Positions 8,326 through 17,338 of a stretch of 64,000 nt of DNA are shown piece by piece; the first letter of the stretch is position 1; every line of letters starts with the position of its first letter. The position numbers and the translations under genes were made by a program. Source of the stretch: Falsiroseomonas sp050563535 (GTDB lineage Bacteria > Pseudomonadota > Alphaproteobacteria > Acetobacterales > Acetobacteraceae). The stretch is taken from the NCBI RefSeq assembly GCF_050563535.1, contig NZ_JBNXUO010000015.1:1-64000 (forward strand). Direction: 5' to 3'. The notes below the pieces were generated by a model that was not told the DNA's origin, did not search any database, and saw only the letters and a program-made list of their open reading frames with translations.

Positions 8326-8351
8326 TGCCGGGCCGGATGCACCGGGCGGGT

Positions 8352-8373
8352 GCCCCGCCAACGGGGGCGGGGC
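8352..8373 (-). terminator. Terminator hairpin after CBS gene
   Basis: An 8-bp perfect GC stem (8352-8359 with 8366-8373) with a six-base loop directly follows the CBS-protein stop codon at 8375-8377. Its position suggests transcription termination. Confidence 0.45.
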
Positions 8374-8374
8374 G

Positions 8375-8812
8375 CTAGCCCGCCGTCTCGACGTAGTGGC
8401 GCAGTTCCTCCGCCTCGTGCACCGCCTCGTCGATGCGGGCCTTCACCAGGTCTCCGATGGAGATCATGCCGGCCAGGCTGCCATCCTCGGCGATCACCGG
8501 CAGGTGCCGCACGCGGCGGTCGGTCATCAGGGACAGCGCCTCGCTGATGCGGGTGTTCGGCGTTACAGTGTGCAGGGCGCGGGTCATCAGCTGCGCGGCG
8601 GGCAGGGTGACCGCCGCGGTGCCGTGGGCGGCGATGCAGCGGACGATGTCGCGCTCGCTGACGATGCCGAGCACGTCGGTGCCGCCGTCGAGGACCAGGA
8701 CCGCGCCGATGCGGTGGCCCGACAGGATGCGGGCGATGGTGCCGACCTCGTCATGCGGCCCGACGCTGACGACGTCGCTGCCCTTGGTCTTGAGGATCCT
8801 GGCGATGGTCAT
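8375..8812 (-). CDS. Paired CBS-domain protein
   Basis: A 145-residue protein made of two CBS domains and nothing else. The first covers about residues 5-65 (VGPHDEVGTIARILSGHRIGAVLVLD, then GIVSERDIVRCIA) and the second about 74-135 (VTPNTRISEALSLMTDRRVRHLPVI, then GMISIGDLVKARI). Such stand-alone CBS pairs usually bind adenine nucleotides and act as energy sensors. ATG 8812 has AGGAAG nine bases upstream. It lies between the NdvA-type exporter and the HicA-like gene, all minus strand. Confidence 0.9.
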   Translation of the reverse strand: MTIARILKTKGSDVVSVGPHDEVGTIARILSGHRIGAVLVLDGGTDVLGIVSERDIVRCIAAHGTAAVTLPAAQLMTRALHTVTPNTRISEALSLMTDRRVRHLPVIAEDGSLAGMISIGDLVKARIDEAVHEAEELRHYVETAG

Positions 8813-8914
8813 CCGCGTGCTTCCTCCGGCTGGACCCCGATGCTGCCAGCGGCGGCGGCCCGGATTCAAGCGATCCGTGTGCCGCCGCGTGCTGTTCGCG
8901 CATTGGTTGACGGA

Positions 8915-10681
8915 TCAGGCCGCGGCGGCGTCCGCGCCCGTCAGCTGCGTGCGGACGAGTTCGGCGAAGCGACCGCCCAGGCGCACCAGCTCGTCGAAGC
9001 TGCCGCGTTCCGCGACGCGCCCGCCCTCGAAGACCAGGATCTCGTCGGCGTCGCGGACGGTGGACAGGCGGTGGGCGATGACGAAGGTGGTGCGGCCTGC
9101 CATCAGCGCCTTCAGCGCCTTCTGCACCCGTGCCTCCGTCGCGGCGTCGAGCGCGCTGGTCGCCTCGTCCAGGATCAGCACCGGCGGGTCCTTCAGCAGG
9201 GCGCGCGCGATGGCCAGGCGCTGGCGCTGGCCGCCGGACAGCGCCGCGCCGCGTTCGCCCACGATGGTATCGTAGCCCTGGGGCTTGCGGCTGATGAAGT
9301 CGTGCGCCTCCGCCATGCGGCAGGCGCGCTCCATCTCCTCCTGCGTGGCGTCGGGGCGGCCGACCAGCAGGTTGTCGCGGATGGTGCGGTTGAACAGCAG
9401 GCTTTCCTGGAACACCACGCCGACATTGCGCCGCAGGCTGTCGAGCGTGAGGTCCCGCAGGTCGTGCCCGTCGACCGTGATGCGCCCCTCCACCGGGTCC
9501 CACAGGCGCTGCAGCAGCGCCATGGCGGTGGACTTGCCCGCCCCCGTCTGGCCCACCAGCGCCACCGTCCGCCCGGGCGGCGCGACCAGCGACACGTCGG
9601 CCAGGATGCGCGGCCCGCCCGGATAGGCGAAGGCCACGTTCTCGAACCGGACCTCGCCCGAGACGCGCGGCAGGTCGCGCGCATCCGGCTTCTCGGGCAC
9701 CGAGGAGCGGGCATCCATCACGTTGAAGAATTCCTGCAGCGACGGCATCTGGAACACCAGGCGGGACACGAAGCCCACCGCGCCTTCCAGCCGGCCGATC
9801 AGCAGCGTGGCGAAGCCCATGAAGGAGACGATGTCCCCCACCGTCGCCTGGCCGCGGACATGCAGCACGGTGCCGAGGACGAAGATCGCGATCACGGTGA
9901 CGGTCGCGGCGGCGCGGGTCAGCACCGCGACGACCGCCCACCAGTTCAGCACCGGGAACTGGTGGTCCAGCACCTGGCGCACGATGTCGCCGAACAGCCG
10001 CGCCTCGGAATTCAGGCGCGAGAAGGACTGCACGACGACGACGTTGGACAGCGCGTCCTGCGCGTTGCCGGCCAGCCGGGTGTGCAGGTCCTCCACCTTG
10101 CCCTGCGCCGCCTCGGTCTTGCGGATCACCCAGGCGGAGACGAGGGCGAACAGGATCACCAGCCCGATCAGCAGCAGGCCCAGCCGCCAGTTCAGGATCA
10201 GCGTCAGCGGCAGCAGCACCAGGGCCGCGATGAAGGTAGTCAGGTGGTCGCGGAAGAAGGACAGCCAGAGCCCGAACAGGTTGTCCGACCCCACCAGCAT
10301 CACCTTCATCAGCCGCCCCGACTGGGTGTCGCCGTGGAAGGACAGCGGGAGCGAGAGGACGTGCTCGAAATACCGCCCCATCACGACCAGCCGGTTGCGG
10401 TGCGCCATGCGGTCCGACAACAGCGCGACCGCGACATTGGCGCCGATGCCCGAGAGCCCGACCGCGGCCCAGAGCGCGAGCAGCGCGATGGCTTCCGTCC
10501 AGAGCGCCGACTCGCTCAGCCGCTCGGACCGCGACAGCAGGTCGATCACGCGGCCGAACAGCACCGGCTCCAGGAAGGAGAGCCCGGCGAGGGCCAGCGC
10601 CGCGAAGGCGAGCCCGACCGCCACCCAGCGATCCGGCGCCAACAGCGCCAGCACACGCCCGTAGAGCCTGATGAACTGCAT
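8915..10681 (-). CDS. NdvA/ChvA-type ABC exporter (fused permease-ATPase)
   Basis: A 588-residue half-transporter: six-helix exporter domain (about 1-310) followed by an ATPase. Walker A GQTGAGKST lies near 385, the signature LSGGQRQR at 481 and Walker B LILDEATS near 502-509. The membrane part resembles NdvA/ChvA, which export cyclic beta-glucans to the periplasm: PVLFGRVIDLL, the LFGLWLSFFRDHLTTF segment, FPVLNWWA and FMGFATLLIGRL match that family. No cyclic glucan synthase is present here, so the substrate is inferred. ATG 10681 begins MQFIRLYGRVL, like NdvA starts. It diverges from the Bug gene across 177 bases. Confidence 0.85.
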   Translation of the reverse strand: MQFIRLYGRVLALLAPDRWVAVGLAFAALALAGLSFLEPVLFGRVIDLLSRSERLSESALWTEAIALLALWAAVGLSGIGANVAVALLSDRMAHRNRLVVMGRYFEHVLSLPLSFHGDTQSGRLMKVMLVGSDNLFGLWLSFFRDHLTTFIAALVLLPLTLILNWRLGLLLIGLVILFALVSAWVIRKTEAAQGKVEDLHTRLAGNAQDALSNVVVVQSFSRLNSEARLFGDIVRQVLDHQFPVLNWWAVVAVLTRAAATVTVIAIFVLGTVLHVRGQATVGDIVSFMGFATLLIGRLEGAVGFVSRLVFQMPSLQEFFNVMDARSSVPEKPDARDLPRVSGEVRFENVAFAYPGGPRILADVSLVAPPGRTVALVGQTGAGKSTAMALLQRLWDPVEGRITVDGHDLRDLTLDSLRRNVGVVFQESLLFNRTIRDNLLVGRPDATQEEMERACRMAEAHDFISRKPQGYDTIVGERGAALSGGQRQRLAIARALLKDPPVLILDEATSALDAATEARVQKALKALMAGRTTFVIAHRLSTVRDADEILVFEGGRVAERGSFDELVRLGGRFAELVRTQLTGADAAAA

Positions 10682-10858
10682 CCCGCCGGGCCCCTTCCGC
10701 CTCCCGCGCCCCCTTCGTCCCGCGGGACGGTGGAGATCCGCCCCACAGGACTCGCGAAAAACCCGCCCGCTTGCAAGCCGCAGCCATGTTGCGGCAGGAA
10801 CGGCAGGGAAGCGGACGAACCGGGCTAGAGTTCCCGCACCGATGGAGGAGACGACGCC

Positions 10859-11884
10859 ATGACGATGCTGCCCCCCTCGATGGCCGCCGGTCCGCGCCGC
10901 CGCGCCCTGCTGCTCGCCACGCTCGCCTCCCCCGCCCTGCTGCCCGCGGGCGCCCGGGCGCAGGGCTGGGCGCCGTCCCGTCCCGTCCGCATCGTGGTGG
11001 GCTTCACGCCCGCCGGCACCACCGACATCGCGGCGCGGCTGCTGGCCGAACCGCTCGGCCGCCGGATCGGCCAGCAGGTGGTGGTGGAGAACCGGCCGGG
11101 CGCGGGCGGCAACATCGGCAACCAGGTGGTCGCGCAATCCGAGCCGGATGGTCACACGCTGCTGATGCAGACCATCAGCGGCGGCGCGATCAACTATTCG
11201 CTGTATGGCCCGCGCATGCCGATCAAGCCCGAGGACCTGGCCGCGGTCGGGCTGATGATCCGGGTGCCGAACGCCATCTTCGTCTCGCCCTCCCTCCCCG
11301 TCCGCTCGCTGCGCGAGCTCGTGGCCCATGCGAAGGCCAATCCGGGCAAGCTCAACATCGGCTCCTCCGGCGCCGGCACCTCGCTGCACATGACGGGGGA
11401 GCTGCTGAAGCTCGAAGCCGGGATCGACATGACCCACGTCCCCTTCCGCGGCGCCGGCCCGATGATGCAGGAGGCGATCGCCGGCCGGGTGGAGGTGGGG
11501 GTGGACAACCTGCCCTCGGTCATCGGCCACCTGCGGGAAGGGCGGCTGCGGCCCCTGGCGGTGACCACGCGCGAAAGGTCCCCCGCCATGCCGGAAGTGC
11601 CGACCACGGCGGAGGAAGGCCTGCCCGGCGTGGAGGCGACCGCCTGGTTCGGCCTGCAGGCCCCGGCCCGCACCCCGCGCGCCATCCTGGCCCGCTATTC
11701 CGACGAGCTGAACCAGATCATCCGGGAGCCGGACATGCAGCGGCGGCTCGCCGATCTCGGCGGCATGGCGCCGAACCTGACGCCCGATGGCGGCACCAGC
11801 CCCGAGTCCTTCGACGCCTTCATCCGCGCCGAGATCGCCAAGTGGGGCGATGTCGTGCGGCGGTCCGGCGCGACGGCGGATTGA
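10859..11884 (+). CDS. Bug-family tripartite tricarboxylate receptor (Bug 1)
   Basis: A 341-residue periplasmic solute receptor with a signal peptide ending AGARAQ. Bug signatures: PVRIVVGFTPAGTTDIAARLL, QQVVVENRPGAGGNIG, DGHTLLM, and VPFRGAGPMMQEAIAGRVEV. Family members bind carboxylates or amides and usually feed TctAB permeases; none is in this window. GGAGGAG precedes ATG 10859. The stop overlaps the TTG of the TauD gene by four bases. It is most similar by eye to the receptor at 12971, so the two look like a tandem pair around the dioxygenase. Confidence 0.93.
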   Translation: MTMLPPSMAAGPRRRALLLATLASPALLPAGARAQGWAPSRPVRIVVGFTPAGTTDIAARLLAEPLGRRIGQQVVVENRPGAGGNIGNQVVAQSEPDGHTLLMQTISGGAINYSLYGPRMPIKPEDLAAVGLMIRVPNAIFVSPSLPVRSLRELVAHAKANPGKLNIGSSGAGTSLHMTGELLKLEAGIDMTHVPFRGAGPMMQEAIAGRVEVGVDNLPSVIGHLREGRLRPLAVTTRERSPAMPEVPTTAEEGLPGVEATAWFGLQAPARTPRAILARYSDELNQIIREPDMQRRLADLGGMAPNLTPDGGTSPESFDAFIRAEIAKWGDVVRRSGATAD

Positions 11885-12930
11885 GCGGCGCCGTGCCGGG
11901 CATCATCGGCGGCCCCGCCGCCTGGACGGGCGCGGAGCTGGCGGCCGACCGGTCGTGGGTGATGGCGCTGCCCGGGGACGCGCTGGCGGAGATCGACGCG
12001 GCGCTGGCCGGGCTCGGCGCGCGGGGGGTGCCGCGCTTCGATGCGCGCCACTTCCCGCTGCCCGCGACCGCCGCCTTCCTGCGCGCCGTGGCGGAGGAGC
12101 TGGAGCACGGGCGGGGCCTGGTGCGGCTCACCGGGCTCGATCCCGCCCGCTACCCGGCCGACGATCTCCGGCGGGTCTTCTGGGGGCTGATGTGCCATCT
12201 CGGCACGCCGCTGCCCCAGAACACCACCGGCGAGGTGCTGGCCGAGGTGAAGGACGAGACGGGGATGGGCGCGGCGGTGGCCAGCGGGTCGGCGCGCGCG
12301 CGCAGCCGGTCCACCGGGCCGCTGCGCTTCCACACGGACAAGTGCGACCTGCTCGCCCTGCTCTGCGCGTCGAACGGCATCGCGGGCGGCGTCTCGCGCA
12401 TCGTCTCCACGGTGGCGGTCCAGGACGAGATGGCGCGCCGCCGGCCCGACCTGCTGGAGGTGCTGCACGGGGAGTTCTGGCGCGCTCGCCCGGCCGACGA
12501 GGAGGGGGAGGGCATGGCCAGCCGCCCCTTCCCCATGCCGGTCTTCGCGCGCGGGCCGGACGGCGCCTTCACCAGCCAGTACAGCCGCACCTATGTCGAG
12601 ATGGCGCAGGGCATGCCCGGCGTGCCGCCGCTGACGGCGCGCCAGGTGGAGGCGATGGACACCCTGGCCGCGCTGGCGGAGGAGCTCTGCGTGGAGATGC
12701 CCTTCGAGCCGGGGCAGATCCAGCTGATGAACCAGCACGTCACCTATCACGGCCGCACGGCCTATGCGGATGACGCGACGGCGGGGGCGCGGCGGGTGCT
12801 GCTGCGGATCTGGCTCGCCAGCCCGATCAGCCGCGCGCTGCCGGCGGGCCATGCGGGGCAATGGGGCGATGTCCGCGCCGGCGCGCTGCGCGGCGGCGCC
12901 ATGCCGGGGCGGAGCGCGGTGGCGGCGTGA
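11881..12930 (+). CDS. TauD/TfdA-family Fe(II)/2-oxoglutarate dioxygenase
   Basis: About 349 residues. The facial triad of a 2-oxoglutarate-dependent dioxygenase is complete: His151-x-Asp153 in RFHTDKCDLL, distal His290 in HVTYHGRTAY, and the co-substrate Arg near 309 (VLLRIW). Members of this branch oxidise small carboxylates or amino-acid-like solutes, usually in the cytoplasm; the substrate is unknown. The start is uncertain: TTG 11881 overlaps the preceding stop (TTGA), and GTG 11893 is the alternative. Being sandwiched between two Bug receptors suggests it acts on the imported compound. Confidence 0.85.
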   Translation: MSGAVPGIIGGPAAWTGAELAADRSWVMALPGDALAEIDAALAGLGARGVPRFDARHFPLPATAAFLRAVAEELEHGRGLVRLTGLDPARYPADDLRRVFWGLMCHLGTPLPQNTTGEVLAEVKDETGMGAAVASGSARARSRSTGPLRFHTDKCDLLALLCASNGIAGGVSRIVSTVAVQDEMARRRPDLLEVLHGEFWRARPADEEGEGMASRPFPMPVFARGPDGAFTSQYSRTYVEMAQGMPGVPPLTARQVEAMDTLAALAEELCVEMPFEPGQIQLMNQHVTYHGRTAYADDATAGARRVLLRIWLASPISRALPAGHAGQWGDVRAGALRGGAMPGRSAVAA

Positions 12931-12970
12931 CGCGCCGCCCCCAGGACTTCACAACAGGGAGACCACGTCG

Positions 12971-13942
12971 ATGACGTTCCGCCGCCGCGCGCTGCTCGGC
13001 ACCGCGCTTGCCCTTCCCTTCGCCGCCCAGGGCCTGGCCCAGGCCTGGGCGCCGACCCGTCCCGTGCGGCTCGTCGTGCCCTTCCAGGGCGGCGGCGCCA
13101 CCGACCTCACCGCCCGGCTGATCGCCGAACGCCTCGGCCCGATCCTCGGCCAGCCCGTCGTGGTGGACAACCGCCCGGGAGCCGGCGGCAATGTGGGGGC
13201 GGAGATGGTGGCGCGGGCCGACCCGGATGGCCACACGCTGCTGATGTGCACCATCGGCACCGCCAGCATCAACCAGTTCCTCTACAGCCGCATGCCCTAC
13301 CGGCAGGAGGACCTGGCGGCGGTGGCGCTGGTGAACCTGGTGGCCAACGGCGTGGTGGTGAATCCGAACGTGCCCGCCCGGACCTTCGCGGAACTCGTCG
13401 CCTATGCGAAGGCCAATCCGGGCCGCCTGAACTACGGCACGCCGGGCAACGGCACCTCGGGGCACATGTCGGGCGAATACCTGAAGGTGCGCGCGGGCAT
13501 CGACCTGACCCATGTTCCCTATCGCGGCACCGGCGGCGTGGTGCCGGACCTGATCTCGGGCAACCTCCAGGTCGCGGTGGACAACCTGCCCGCCTACATC
13601 CCCCATATCCGCGACGGGCGGATGCGGCTGCTCGCCGTCACCTCGCGCGATCGCTGGTTCTCCTTCCCCGAGGTGCCGACGGTGATCGAGAGCGGCATCC
13701 CCGGCTTCGAGGCGGTGGCCTGGTTCGGCGTGCAGGCCCCCGCGCGCATGCCGCAGGCGGCCTTCCAACGTTATGCCGGCGCCATCGTCGAGATCTCCCG
13801 CGATCCCGCCGTCATCGCCCGCCAGCGCGAGATCGGCGCCGAGCCGCGGCCGCTGGGCCCGGCCGAGTTCGAGGCGTTCATCCGCGAGGAGAACGAGAAG
13901 TGGCGCGAGGTGGTCCGCCTGTCCGGCGCGCGGCTGGACTGA
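12971..13942 (+). CDS. Bug-family tripartite tricarboxylate receptor (Bug 2)
   Basis: A 323-residue receptor with signal MTFRRRALLGTALALPFAAQG, then PVRLVVPFQGGGATDLTARLI, PVVVDNRPGAGGNVG and VPYRGTGGVVPDLISGNLQV. AGGGAGA lies upstream of ATG 12971. It shares long stretches with the receptor at 10859 (for example the DGHTLLM and AYAKANPG regions), consistent with an old tandem duplication. Third gene of the Bug-TauD-Bug operon, which ends at a strong hairpin (13967-13997). Confidence 0.93.
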   Translation: MTFRRRALLGTALALPFAAQGLAQAWAPTRPVRLVVPFQGGGATDLTARLIAERLGPILGQPVVVDNRPGAGGNVGAEMVARADPDGHTLLMCTIGTASINQFLYSRMPYRQEDLAAVALVNLVANGVVVNPNVPARTFAELVAYAKANPGRLNYGTPGNGTSGHMSGEYLKVRAGIDLTHVPYRGTGGVVPDLISGNLQVAVDNLPAYIPHIRDGRMRLLAVTSRDRWFSFPEVPTVIESGIPGFEAVAWFGVQAPARMPQAAFQRYAGAIVEISRDPAVIARQREIGAEPRPLGPAEFEAFIREENEKWREVVRLSGARLD

Positions 13943-13966
13943 ACGGCACCACCCTTCGTGCCTTCC

Positions 13967-13997
13967 TGCCGACGGTCATGTCCGATGACCGTCGGCA
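13967..13997. terminator. Bidirectional terminator hairpin
   Basis: A perfect 13-bp stem (13967-13979 with 13985-13997) with a five-base loop lies between the convergent Bug 2 and MlrC-type genes. It can fold in either transcript. It lacks a long U-run. Confidence 0.65.
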
Positions 13998-14049
13998 TCG
14001 CCTTGGGTGCCCGCGGATGCCGGGTAGCCGCGCCCAGGCCCCACCTTCG

Positions 14050-15513
14050 TCAAGCGATGCCGGTCCGCGCCGCGGCGGGGACGAAGCGGAAGGGCAGCGT
14101 GCCGAGCGCAAGCGCGGCGGGGCCGGGGCAGTCGCATTCGACAATCGCGGCGCAGCGCCCCGCGAAAGCCGCGCGGAAGTGGTTCTTCGCCTTGTTGGCC
14201 AGCAGCCGCGTCGCGCCGAGGTCGATGCCGTGCAGTTCGAAGAAGGCGGGATCGACCGCCGCCTCCTTCCGGCTGGTGACGATGACGCGCAGCCATTCCC
14301 CCACCCGCAGCACCGCCGTCGGGCCAAGATCGACCGGCGCGCCGCGCTCCATCGGGCCGGTGTTGGCGAAGCGCCCTTCCGTCAGTCGCTCGACCGCCGC
14401 CGTCACCTCGACCGGCGGGCCGAAGGTGTCGGTGGTGCGGCCGCCGAGCGCGAAGCACGCCGATGCCCCCTGCCCAGCCGCCCGCGCGCGCGCCACCGCG
14501 GCCGCGTCGTGCAGGAAGGCGAAGACCGTCGGCACCGGCGGCGCAGCCTCCACCAGCAGCCGCAGCAGCGCCGGCGTGTCCGCGACGCCGCCGGACAGCG
14601 GGTTGTCCGCGGGGTCCAGCAGCGCGACGAGGCCGGGCGGCGCAGCGAGCGCACGGGCCAGCGCCTCCGCCGGTGCGGGGAGCGAGACGACGAATCGGGC
14701 GCGGCGCGCCTCGATCGCTGCGGCCACCGCCTCGGCGGCGTCGCGCGCCGCAGCGGGTTCCGTCGCCCAGGCCATGCCGCAGGGGCCGGCATGGGGGCTG
14801 TCGCCCCAGGCGAAGCCGCCGAAGGGCGCGGCTTCCGCCACCGCGCCGGATTGCAGCCGCGCGGCTTCCGCCCAGACCTCCGCCATCGGCCCCTCGGCGG
14901 AGCGCATCTGGAAGGAATGCAGCACGAAGGGGCGCTTCGCGATGGCGCCGTGCAGCCGCTGCCCGGCCATCGCGCCTTCCAGCAGCGCCAGCGCGCGCGT
15001 CGCCGTCGCGTCCATGTCGACATGCGGATAGGTGCGGTAGACGCTCGCGCCGTCCAGCAGCGTCGCCATCTCCTCCGCCATGTTGCCGTGGAAGTCGAAG
15101 CTGGCGACGAGCGGCACCGCGCCGATCGCGGCGCGCACCCGCCGCAGGGTGGTGAGGTCCGCCTCCGCGTCGTCCTCCGTCACGCAGGCGCCGTGCAGCG
15201 AGAGATAGACGCCATCCCAGGGCGCGCCGGCGCGCAGGCCTGCCAGCACCTCGGCGATCCAGGCATCGTAGGCCTCGGCGGTCATCTTGCCGCCGGGCTG
15301 CGCGGCCGCGCAGCGCAGCACCTCCGCCCGCCAGCCCGGCCGGCCGGCGAGGAAGGCGCCGAGCCCGCCGAGTTCGGTGGCGGTGCCGGCATAGCGCGCC
15401 AGCGCCTCCGGCCCCGCCACCCATTCGCGGGCGTGGAATTCGGCCAGCCCGGTCGGGACCGGGGTGAAGGAGTTGCCCTCGAACCAGAGGCGGGCGACGG
15501 CGATGCGCGGCAT
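14050..15513 (-). CDS. M81 metallopeptidase (MlrC family)
   Basis: A 487-residue enzyme of the M81/MlrC family, first known from microcystin breakdown but widespread for small peptides or amides. Family landmarks: RLWFEGNSFTPVPT at the start, GVYLSLHGA, the metal-site region ASFDFHGNM and YRTYPHVDM, the long C-terminal MlrC domain with LGGRTTD and VIVTSRKE. Length is typical. It begins a minus-strand gene convergent with the Bug-TauD-Bug operon, suggesting it belongs to the same catabolic neighbourhood. No signal peptide, so it is cytoplasmic. Confidence 0.9.
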   Translation of the reverse strand: MPRIAVARLWFEGNSFTPVPTGLAEFHAREWVAGPEALARYAGTATELGGLGAFLAGRPGWRAEVLRCAAAQPGGKMTAEAYDAWIAEVLAGLRAGAPWDGVYLSLHGACVTEDDAEADLTTLRRVRAAIGAVPLVASFDFHGNMAEEMATLLDGASVYRTYPHVDMDATATRALALLEGAMAGQRLHGAIAKRPFVLHSFQMRSAEGPMAEVWAEAARLQSGAVAEAAPFGGFAWGDSPHAGPCGMAWATEPAAARDAAEAVAAAIEARRARFVVSLPAPAEALARALAAPPGLVALLDPADNPLSGGVADTPALLRLLVEAAPPVPTVFAFLHDAAAVARARAAGQGASACFALGGRTTDTFGPPVEVTAAVERLTEGRFANTGPMERGAPVDLGPTAVLRVGEWLRVIVTSRKEAAVDPAFFELHGIDLGATRLLANKAKNHFRAAFAGRCAAIVECDCPGPAALALGTLPFRFVPAAARTGIA

Positions 15514-15635
15514 GGGCCGAGCCTAGGGTCGGGACGACCCGGCTGGCCAGGGGGGCGGGGGCAGCGCCCTTTGGCCTGGCGATTCCCGCCCTTCGTATGC
15601 CCGCCTGCGGCGTGCCCACTCAGGACGATCGCGGG

Positions 15636-16508
15636 CTAGAGCTGCTGCGCGCCGAAGGTGTCGCAGGCCTCGATCCGCCCGCTTTCGAGCCCGTTGCGGA
15701 ACCAGCGCACGCGCTGGGCGGAGCTGCCATGGGTGAAGCTCTCCGGCACCACCGTGCCGCGGGCGCGGCGCTGCAGCCGGTCGTCGCCGACCGCGGCGGC
15801 GGCGTTCAGCCCTTCCTCGATGTCGCCATCCTCCAGGATCTGCCGCGCTTCCTGAGCGCGGCGGGCCCAGACGCCGGCCAGGCAATCCGCCTGCAGCTCG
15901 ACGCGGACCTGCAGCGCGTTGCTCTCCCGCTCGCCCGCGCGGCGCTTCAGGCTCTCCACGCGGCCGAGCACGCCGAGCTGGTTCTGCACATGATGCCCGA
16001 CCTCATGCGCGATGACGTAGGCGGCCGCGAAGTCGCCGGTGGCGCCGAGCCGCCGCTGCATGTCGGCGAGGAATTCGAGGTCGATGTACACGCGCCGGTC
16101 GGGCGGGCAGTAGAAGGGGCCGACCTGCGATTCCGCGACGCCGCAGCCGCTCTGCACCGCGCCCGAGAACAGCACGAGCCGCGGCGCCTCGTAGCGGCGG
16201 CCGATCTGCTCGAAGGCCGGCGTCCAGACATCCTCCGTCTCGGCGAGCACGCGCGAGACGAAGCGGGCCGCGGGATCATCGGCCGGCGGCTGGCGCGCCG
16301 GGCCGCCGCCGCCCTGCGCGGCCGGCGGCGCGCCGCCCGGGTCGCCGGACATGATCACGCCGGGATCGACGCCGAGGAACAGCGCGAGCAGCGCCAGCAC
16401 CACCCCGCCGATCCCGCCGCCGACCGCAAGGCCGCCGCGCCCGAACCCGCCGCCGCCGCCGCGGCGGTCCTCCACGTTCCGGCTTTCCCGTCCGCCACCA
16501 AGCCGCAT
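15636..16508 (-). CDS. YpfJ-type neutral zinc metallopeptidase
   Basis: A 290-residue membrane-anchored peptidase (PF04228). A Gly-rich cytosolic tip and one membrane segment (about 26-47) precede a Pro/Gly linker and the catalytic domain. The zinc site HEVGH is at 168-172 in YVIAHEVGHHVQ; conserved cysteines sit in SGCG and FYCPPD. The late VELQADCLAGVWA segment holds the family's third-ligand Glu region. GGAGGAA precedes ATG 16508; an upstream ATG at 16622 was rejected because it lacks that site. Substrate unknown. Confidence 0.92.
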   Translation of the reverse strand: MRLGGGRESRNVEDRRGGGGGFGRGGLAVGGGIGGVVLALLALFLGVDPGVIMSGDPGGAPPAAQGGGGPARQPPADDPAARFVSRVLAETEDVWTPAFEQIGRRYEAPRLVLFSGAVQSGCGVAESQVGPFYCPPDRRVYIDLEFLADMQRRLGATGDFAAAYVIAHEVGHHVQNQLGVLGRVESLKRRAGERESNALQVRVELQADCLAGVWARRAQEARQILEDGDIEEGLNAAAAVGDDRLQRRARGTVVPESFTHGSSAQRVRWFRNGLESGRIEACDTFGAQQL

Positions 16509-16551
16509 CGCCGTTCCTCCAGACCGGCGGTGGAACGTGAGGCGGGGGCGG

Positions 16552-17283
16552 TCAGTTTCCGCGCAGCAGCGCCGCCAGCGGCGCGGCGAGCCCGATCGCC
16601 TCCCGCCCGCGGGGGGCGGCATGGCTGCCGGCGGCGGGCTTCGGCAGGCCGAGCGCGACCAGCATCTCCGACAGCTTCACCGCGCAGGCGATGCCGTCGA
16701 GCAGCGGCAGCCGCGCCTGCGGCTGCAGCACGCGGTCCATCCCCGCCAGCACGGCGCCGGCGAGCACGACGGCATCCGCACGCTCGGCCAGCGCCTCCAC
16801 CGCGCCGAGCAGGGCGCGCCGCGCCGCGGCGGGGTCCTCCAGCACCTGCGGCGGGGTGATCGGCAGGCCCGTGACGCCCGCGCAGCGCGCGGCAAGGCCG
16901 TGGCGCGCGACCAGTTCCTCGTACGGCACCGCCTGGCCGAGGGTGAGGATGGCGAAGCGCCCGCCCAGGGTGCAGGCGGTCAGGCATGCGGCTTCCGTCA
17001 TCCCCACCACGGGGCAGGGCATCAGCTGCCGCGCGGCGTCGAGCGCGGTGTCGTGGCTGACCGCCAGCACCACCGCATCGACGCGGCCCGCATGCGCGGC
17101 CAGCGTCTCCAGCAGCGCATGCGCGGCGATGGCGTTCTCCGCCCGCGTCGAGATCACGCGCGGCCCGAAGGCGGGCGTGGCGCCGAGGATCACGGTGCCG
17201 GGCGCGGCGGCGGCGCGCGCGGCGGCGACGCAGGCCTCGGTGATGGCTTCGGTGGTGTTGGCGTTGGCGACGAGGATGCGCAT
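16552..17283 (-). CDS. Asp/Glu/hydantoin-racemase-like protein, catalytic Cys not conserved
   Basis: A 243-residue member of the Asp/Glu racemase superfamily by its N-terminal MRILVANANTTEAIT, the PVVGMTEAA turn and overall two-lobe pattern. Racemases of this family use two cysteines, usually in ACF-DPGL and VLGCAGM contexts. Here the equivalent sites read LAVSHDTAL (about 73-81) and VLAGAVLAGM (about 173-182), with no Cys. It may be a distinct subfamily with another chemistry or a binding protein. Same strand as the TauD-like gene upstream. Confidence 0.8.
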   Translation of the reverse strand: MRILVANANTTEAITEACVAAARAAAAPGTVILGATPAFGPRVISTRAENAIAAHALLETLAAHAGRVDAVVLAVSHDTALDAARQLMPCPVVGMTEAACLTACTLGGRFAILTLGQAVPYEELVARHGLAARCAGVTGLPITPPQVLEDPAAARRALLGAVEALAERADAVVLAGAVLAGMDRVLQPQARLPLLDGIACAVKLSEMLVALGLPKPAAGSHAAPRGREAIGLAAPLAALLRGN

Positions 17284-17299
17284 GCGCGCAGCCTAGCGC

Positions 17300-17338
17300 C
17301 TGATCCGCCGAGGCGGAATCGCCTGAGCGGCGAATCAG
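17300..17338 (-). terminator. Imperfect hairpin at the end of the TauD-like gene
   Basis: An 11-bp inverted repeat with one mismatch (17300-17310 with 17328-17338) encloses a smaller stem (CCGCC/GGCGG). It includes the TGA stop of the second TauD-like gene. It may separate that gene from the racemase-like gene. Confidence 0.4.
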
